Positions 61,000 to 64,000 of a DNA stretch of 64,000 nucleotides are shown piece after piece (positions within the stretch are counted from its first letter, which is position 1; the number at the start of each line of letters is the position of its first letter). Below the pieces are notes generated by a model that worked only from the letters and a program-made list of their open reading frames with translations, searched no databases and was not told the origin of the DNA. Origin of the DNA: Chrysomallon squamiferum (Eukaryota > Mollusca > Gastropoda > Neomphalida > Peltospiridae); NCBI GenBank assembly GCA_012295275.1, contig CM022668.1, forward strand, positions 6,173,529 through 6,237,528, read 5' to 3'. The position numbers and the translations under genes were made by a program.

Positions 61000-62434
61000 T
61001 ATAATAGTAATGAGTAAAAACAATACTAATAATAATAATCAGAAGAAGAAGAAGAAGAAGAAAAAGAAGTAGAAAAATAACGATATTCTAAGACTCTGTA
61101 TTGAGATATCATTTTTCTTTGAACATAAAACACAAAAATTATTGATCACAGTTATCTGATGGAAGTACCTCATCAACTAGTAAACAATTTCATACCCAAC
61201 CAGTACTCTCTTTCTACATCTCCAAATTCTTCCTTGTATTCCTGCCATGTTCTGTAGAAGTATGTAGATCCGTCCATCCTTCTTTGTATAATCTGTAAAT
61301 TAGTTTAAGGCAAAAATGGACGTTGGTAACTCTGTAGGTAAGTATGTGTGTTTTATGAATCTATGCATGGATGTATGCATATTTGTATATATGTATGTAT
61401 GTATGAATGTATGTATGTTTGTATTCGTGTACATATCTGTATTACATTTTTCTAATGGAAAGAAATAAAGCTACAATAACAAATAAAGATATGAATAAAT
61501 AAAGAAGTGAATGAATGAATGAATGAATTAATGAATCAATGAATGAATGGATGAATGATCGAATGAAGAAATAATAAATTAATAAAAATAAAATAACCTC
61601 TAAAATGACTGGTCCCTACTTACCAACCAACCACCGTAAAGAGTTGACATGTCACAAAACACTATCACGTTGTAAACCTCAGATGACGTCAATACAGCAG
61701 GTCCAGAGCAGGGATACGACATCATGACGTCATAACAGTTTCGTGTCACATTAGGACCATGATCTATGAAGAATATGTAATTTCTTCATTTTCTTACTTA
61801 ATATGAACCATTATTAAAAAATGTTAATTTAGAGGAAAAGCTATACCATTATTTAATTATAAACTTTGATACTATTCTTTTATGTTTTTGTTAATTACTT
61901 TCATACATACATATACAGGTTTCTATGTATGAACACTTTTAGTAGACTAAGTTATTCGTTCATCCAGAAAACGGACAAAACAAATTTATCTATCAGTGCT
62001 TTCTCTAAATTAGATTTACAAGTGGAGGGTTCTGTAGCTGATGTTTTTACGTCACTGTCACGTGATACACAGTTCGCATCATTCATACGTGTGACTTGAC
62101 ATTTTTGATACGACAGACAGACGTCAGTACCACAAATTATAGATACAGTCTGCAAATAGCAAAAAATAACTAAATAAATAAAATTAAATAAAATAAAAAA
62201 AAAAATAAAAATAAATAAAAAATAAAATTAAATTAAATTAAATTAAATTAAATAAATAAATAAATAAATAAATAAACGAATAATCCACTACTAGTAGTAG
62301 TAGTGATAATATCAGCCATATTAACAATAGTAAAATAATAGACATTGGTACATCTATAGTACTATTAACAATACAGTATAAGTTGTAGTAGTGTTACTCG
62401 TAGTAACAATAACAGTAGTAGGAGTAATCGTAAC

Positions 62435-62495
<61 letters not shown>

Positions 62496-62689
62496 GAATA
62501 GTAATAGTAGTATTTGTGATGGAACTGTGGTAGCTGTAATAGAAGTAGAGATAGCCATAATAGTAGTCTCAAAAGTAGTTGTAGTAATAGTAGTAGTAAA
62601 AGTAGTCGCGATAATACTATTCGTAACAGAAGTAGTAGTAACAATAGCAATCGTTATATTACCAGTAGTAATTGTAGTAGTAGTAGTAT

Positions 62690-62721
<32 letters not shown>

Positions 62722-63055
62722 ATAGCAGTAGTAGTAATTGTTGTTGTAATAAAATAAACAAGAAATTAAAATATCTTACCTTGTCTATAGAATCTTTGTC
62801 TTGGTAAATTGATCCTTTCTTTGTGACAAAATCTTGTGAACTTTCTTCCTTTGTTTTGTAGTTTAGTTGACACTTCAGGGTAGACTGGAAGAAGTTAAAG
62901 GATTCACAACACATATCAGCTACACAGGCAGCAGAACAGTCATACAACGACGACTGAGACGTCGTGGTCATGACGTGGTTTCTAAATTCCATGTCTCGAT
63001 GTATCACACCTATCACGTGGTTAACGAATAAGATATAAATTCCAGAAAATTTCAT
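59659..63055 (-). CDS. Copy G: PAN-like / FReD lectin, intact six exons
   Basis: Exons in gene order: 63055-62780, 62149-62020, 61763-61624, 61292-61196, 60918-60754, 59918-59659. All are GT-AG, in phase and open, giving 355 residues. Leader [20 protein letters not shown]-like module with [17 protein letters not shown]; linker with [13 protein letters not shown] and NCVS; complete FReD ending RPLLSGK. Unusual residues: SIICGT in exon 2, KEEFG instead of KEGFG in exon 4, and [10 protein letters not shown] instead of the usual CH in exon 6, which removes a His expected in the acetyl-binding pocket. Flanks and introns are closest to copy C, in inverted orientation, while the long intron 5 matches copy B. 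This is the cleanest complete gene in the window. Confidence 0.88.
60930..60999. repeat. (AAT)n in intron 4 of copy G
   Basis: AAT trinucleotides, with AAG repeats further on (61040-61070). On the gene strand this is TTC then TTA before the exon 5 acceptor. Confidence 0.85.
62428..62493. repeat. (AAT)n in intron 1 of copy G
   Basis: AAT trinucleotides flanked by TAG/GTA-rich DNA (62280-62750), as in intron 1 of the other copies. Confidence 0.85.
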
Positions 63056-63340
63056 TTTTAATCTCTGTAAGAATCTTAAAATAACAAATAAAATAAATCC
63101 AGTTTTCTTTCTTATGATTCGAATATTATGTTTTTTAAGCTGTCTCCGTTAAACCGTTGATTTCTGAGTTCAGGCTAATTGTCCGTAGTTCTCTGGTTTG
63201 TTATAATACTTCACAAATAGACGTATCGATATGGAGACGCGTCTGTTTATCTGGTTGCTTATTGGCTATTTTATCTGTTTTGATTGGTGAAGAATTAAAC
63301 ATTCATACAGACGCAGCGAACTGACCTAACGATCGCTAAT
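63056..63340 (-). promoter_or_regulatory. Conserved 5' flank of copy G
   Basis: Reverse-strand match to the flank of copy C: AGCGATCGTTAGGTCAGTTC at the distal end and CCAAT at 63265-63261. It leads to the exon 1 ATG. Confidence 0.45.
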
Positions 63341-64000
63341 TGTCTAATTTACTGATGTGAATTTATGTACTGTATCTGGATACAACTATATATTTATATA
63401 TATATATATATATATCGATCTGTCTGTTTATTTATCTGACAGTCATTTTAGATTTTCATTTATTGCGGAATATATGCTACATATATATATGGGGAGACGA
63501 TAACTGCGAAGGTTGGAATACCAAATGCAGCGAGTCTTTACCAAGCTGCGTTAGCTATTTATCTTGACCAAAACAAAGGTGATATCTTAAAGCAGTAACC
63601 AGTTATTTCTTTTTGCCTGAAATACTAGTTTTTTTAATTTCTTTTTAAAAAACAGTAATTAAATTAACTAAATGTATTTCGATAAATTATTTTATGTATA
63701 TATGTAAGTATCTATATAAATATCTATATGAATATGTGTATGTATACAAAGAGAGAGGGGGGAATTTCACAGACTGGCAATACAGTTAGGTTATATAAGT
63801 AAGCTGATAGATAGATGGATAGAGATATATACATATAAATAGACATATACATAGGAACATGGATAGATGTATGGATGGATGGATGGATCAGTGGATTAAT
63901 AGAAAGGTAGATAGATGTGTCGCTAAATATAAAAGTATCTAGGTAAACAGAAAATGTATACGTAAGTAAATATCGATAGATAGAAAACAAATACACTGAT
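63341..64000. other. Far-upstream flank of copy G
   Basis: Reverse complement of about 14040-14785 (AAGATATCACCTTTG block, CATC/TATC repeats). No gene. The window ends inside this duplicated DNA, so the cluster probably continues. Confidence 0.65.

Overview
This is a eukaryotic, AT-rich, intron-bearing window from an invertebrate. A mollusc is the best guess, because it combines an innexin gap-junction gene with an expanded cluster of secreted fibrinogen-related (FReD) lectin genes and very dense microsatellites. Species cannot be settled from the sequence. No bacterial-type operons, CRISPR arrays, rRNA or tRNA genes, or transposase/reverse-transcriptase ORFs were recognised.

The dominant content is a repeated six-exon gene. 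Exon 1 encodes a short hydrophobic leader plus a PAN/apple-like Cys-rich module. Exon 2 encodes a 43-residue four-Cys linker. Exons 3 to 6 encode a complete fibrinogen C-terminal (FReD) lectin domain. Exon lengths are almost invariant between copies (276, 130, 140, 97, 165 and about 260 bp) and so are the intron phases (0,1,0,1,1). On the + strand lie copy A (2004-5059), copy B (11694-13560, last exon missing at a 200-N gap), copy C (15072-18003, one-base frameshift in exon 2) and copy D (29628-44858). Copy D's last intron is about 12.9 kb and mostly consists of an 11.5-kb array of a 19-bp satellite. On the - strand, facing them, lie copy E (47279-49485 plus a probable exon 1 at 53735-54010, frameshifted in exon 6) and copy G (59659-63055, intact). 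Exon-level debris sits between copies at 8367-8400, 48521-48657, 51430-51556, 53319-53415 and 55591-55640.

A single large coding exon of an innexin (24220-25468, +) lies between copies C and D and is the only unrelated gene seen.

Intergenic DNA was duplicated together with the genes. From 5' to 3' each unit tends to carry a conserved upstream block (GCGATCGTT and CCAAT), the gene, an AATAAA signal about 300 bp after the stop, a GA/CT microsatellite, a GGAACATTTCATCAAACTTT minisatellite, an ATT tract and a 57-bp minisatellite. Downstream DNA of G (55.9-59.6 kb) is the inverted counterpart of DNA downstream of C (18.0-20.3 kb) and of D (44.9-46.7 kb), so the locus is a mix of tandem and inverted duplications with the two arms convergent near 45-47 kb.

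Inferred biology: the products are probably secreted glycan-binding proteins (innate recognition or similar) that diversify by duplication, gene conversion and loss. Variation at the FReD acetyl-pocket positions supports differing ligand specificity. Expression and function cannot be read from this sequence.
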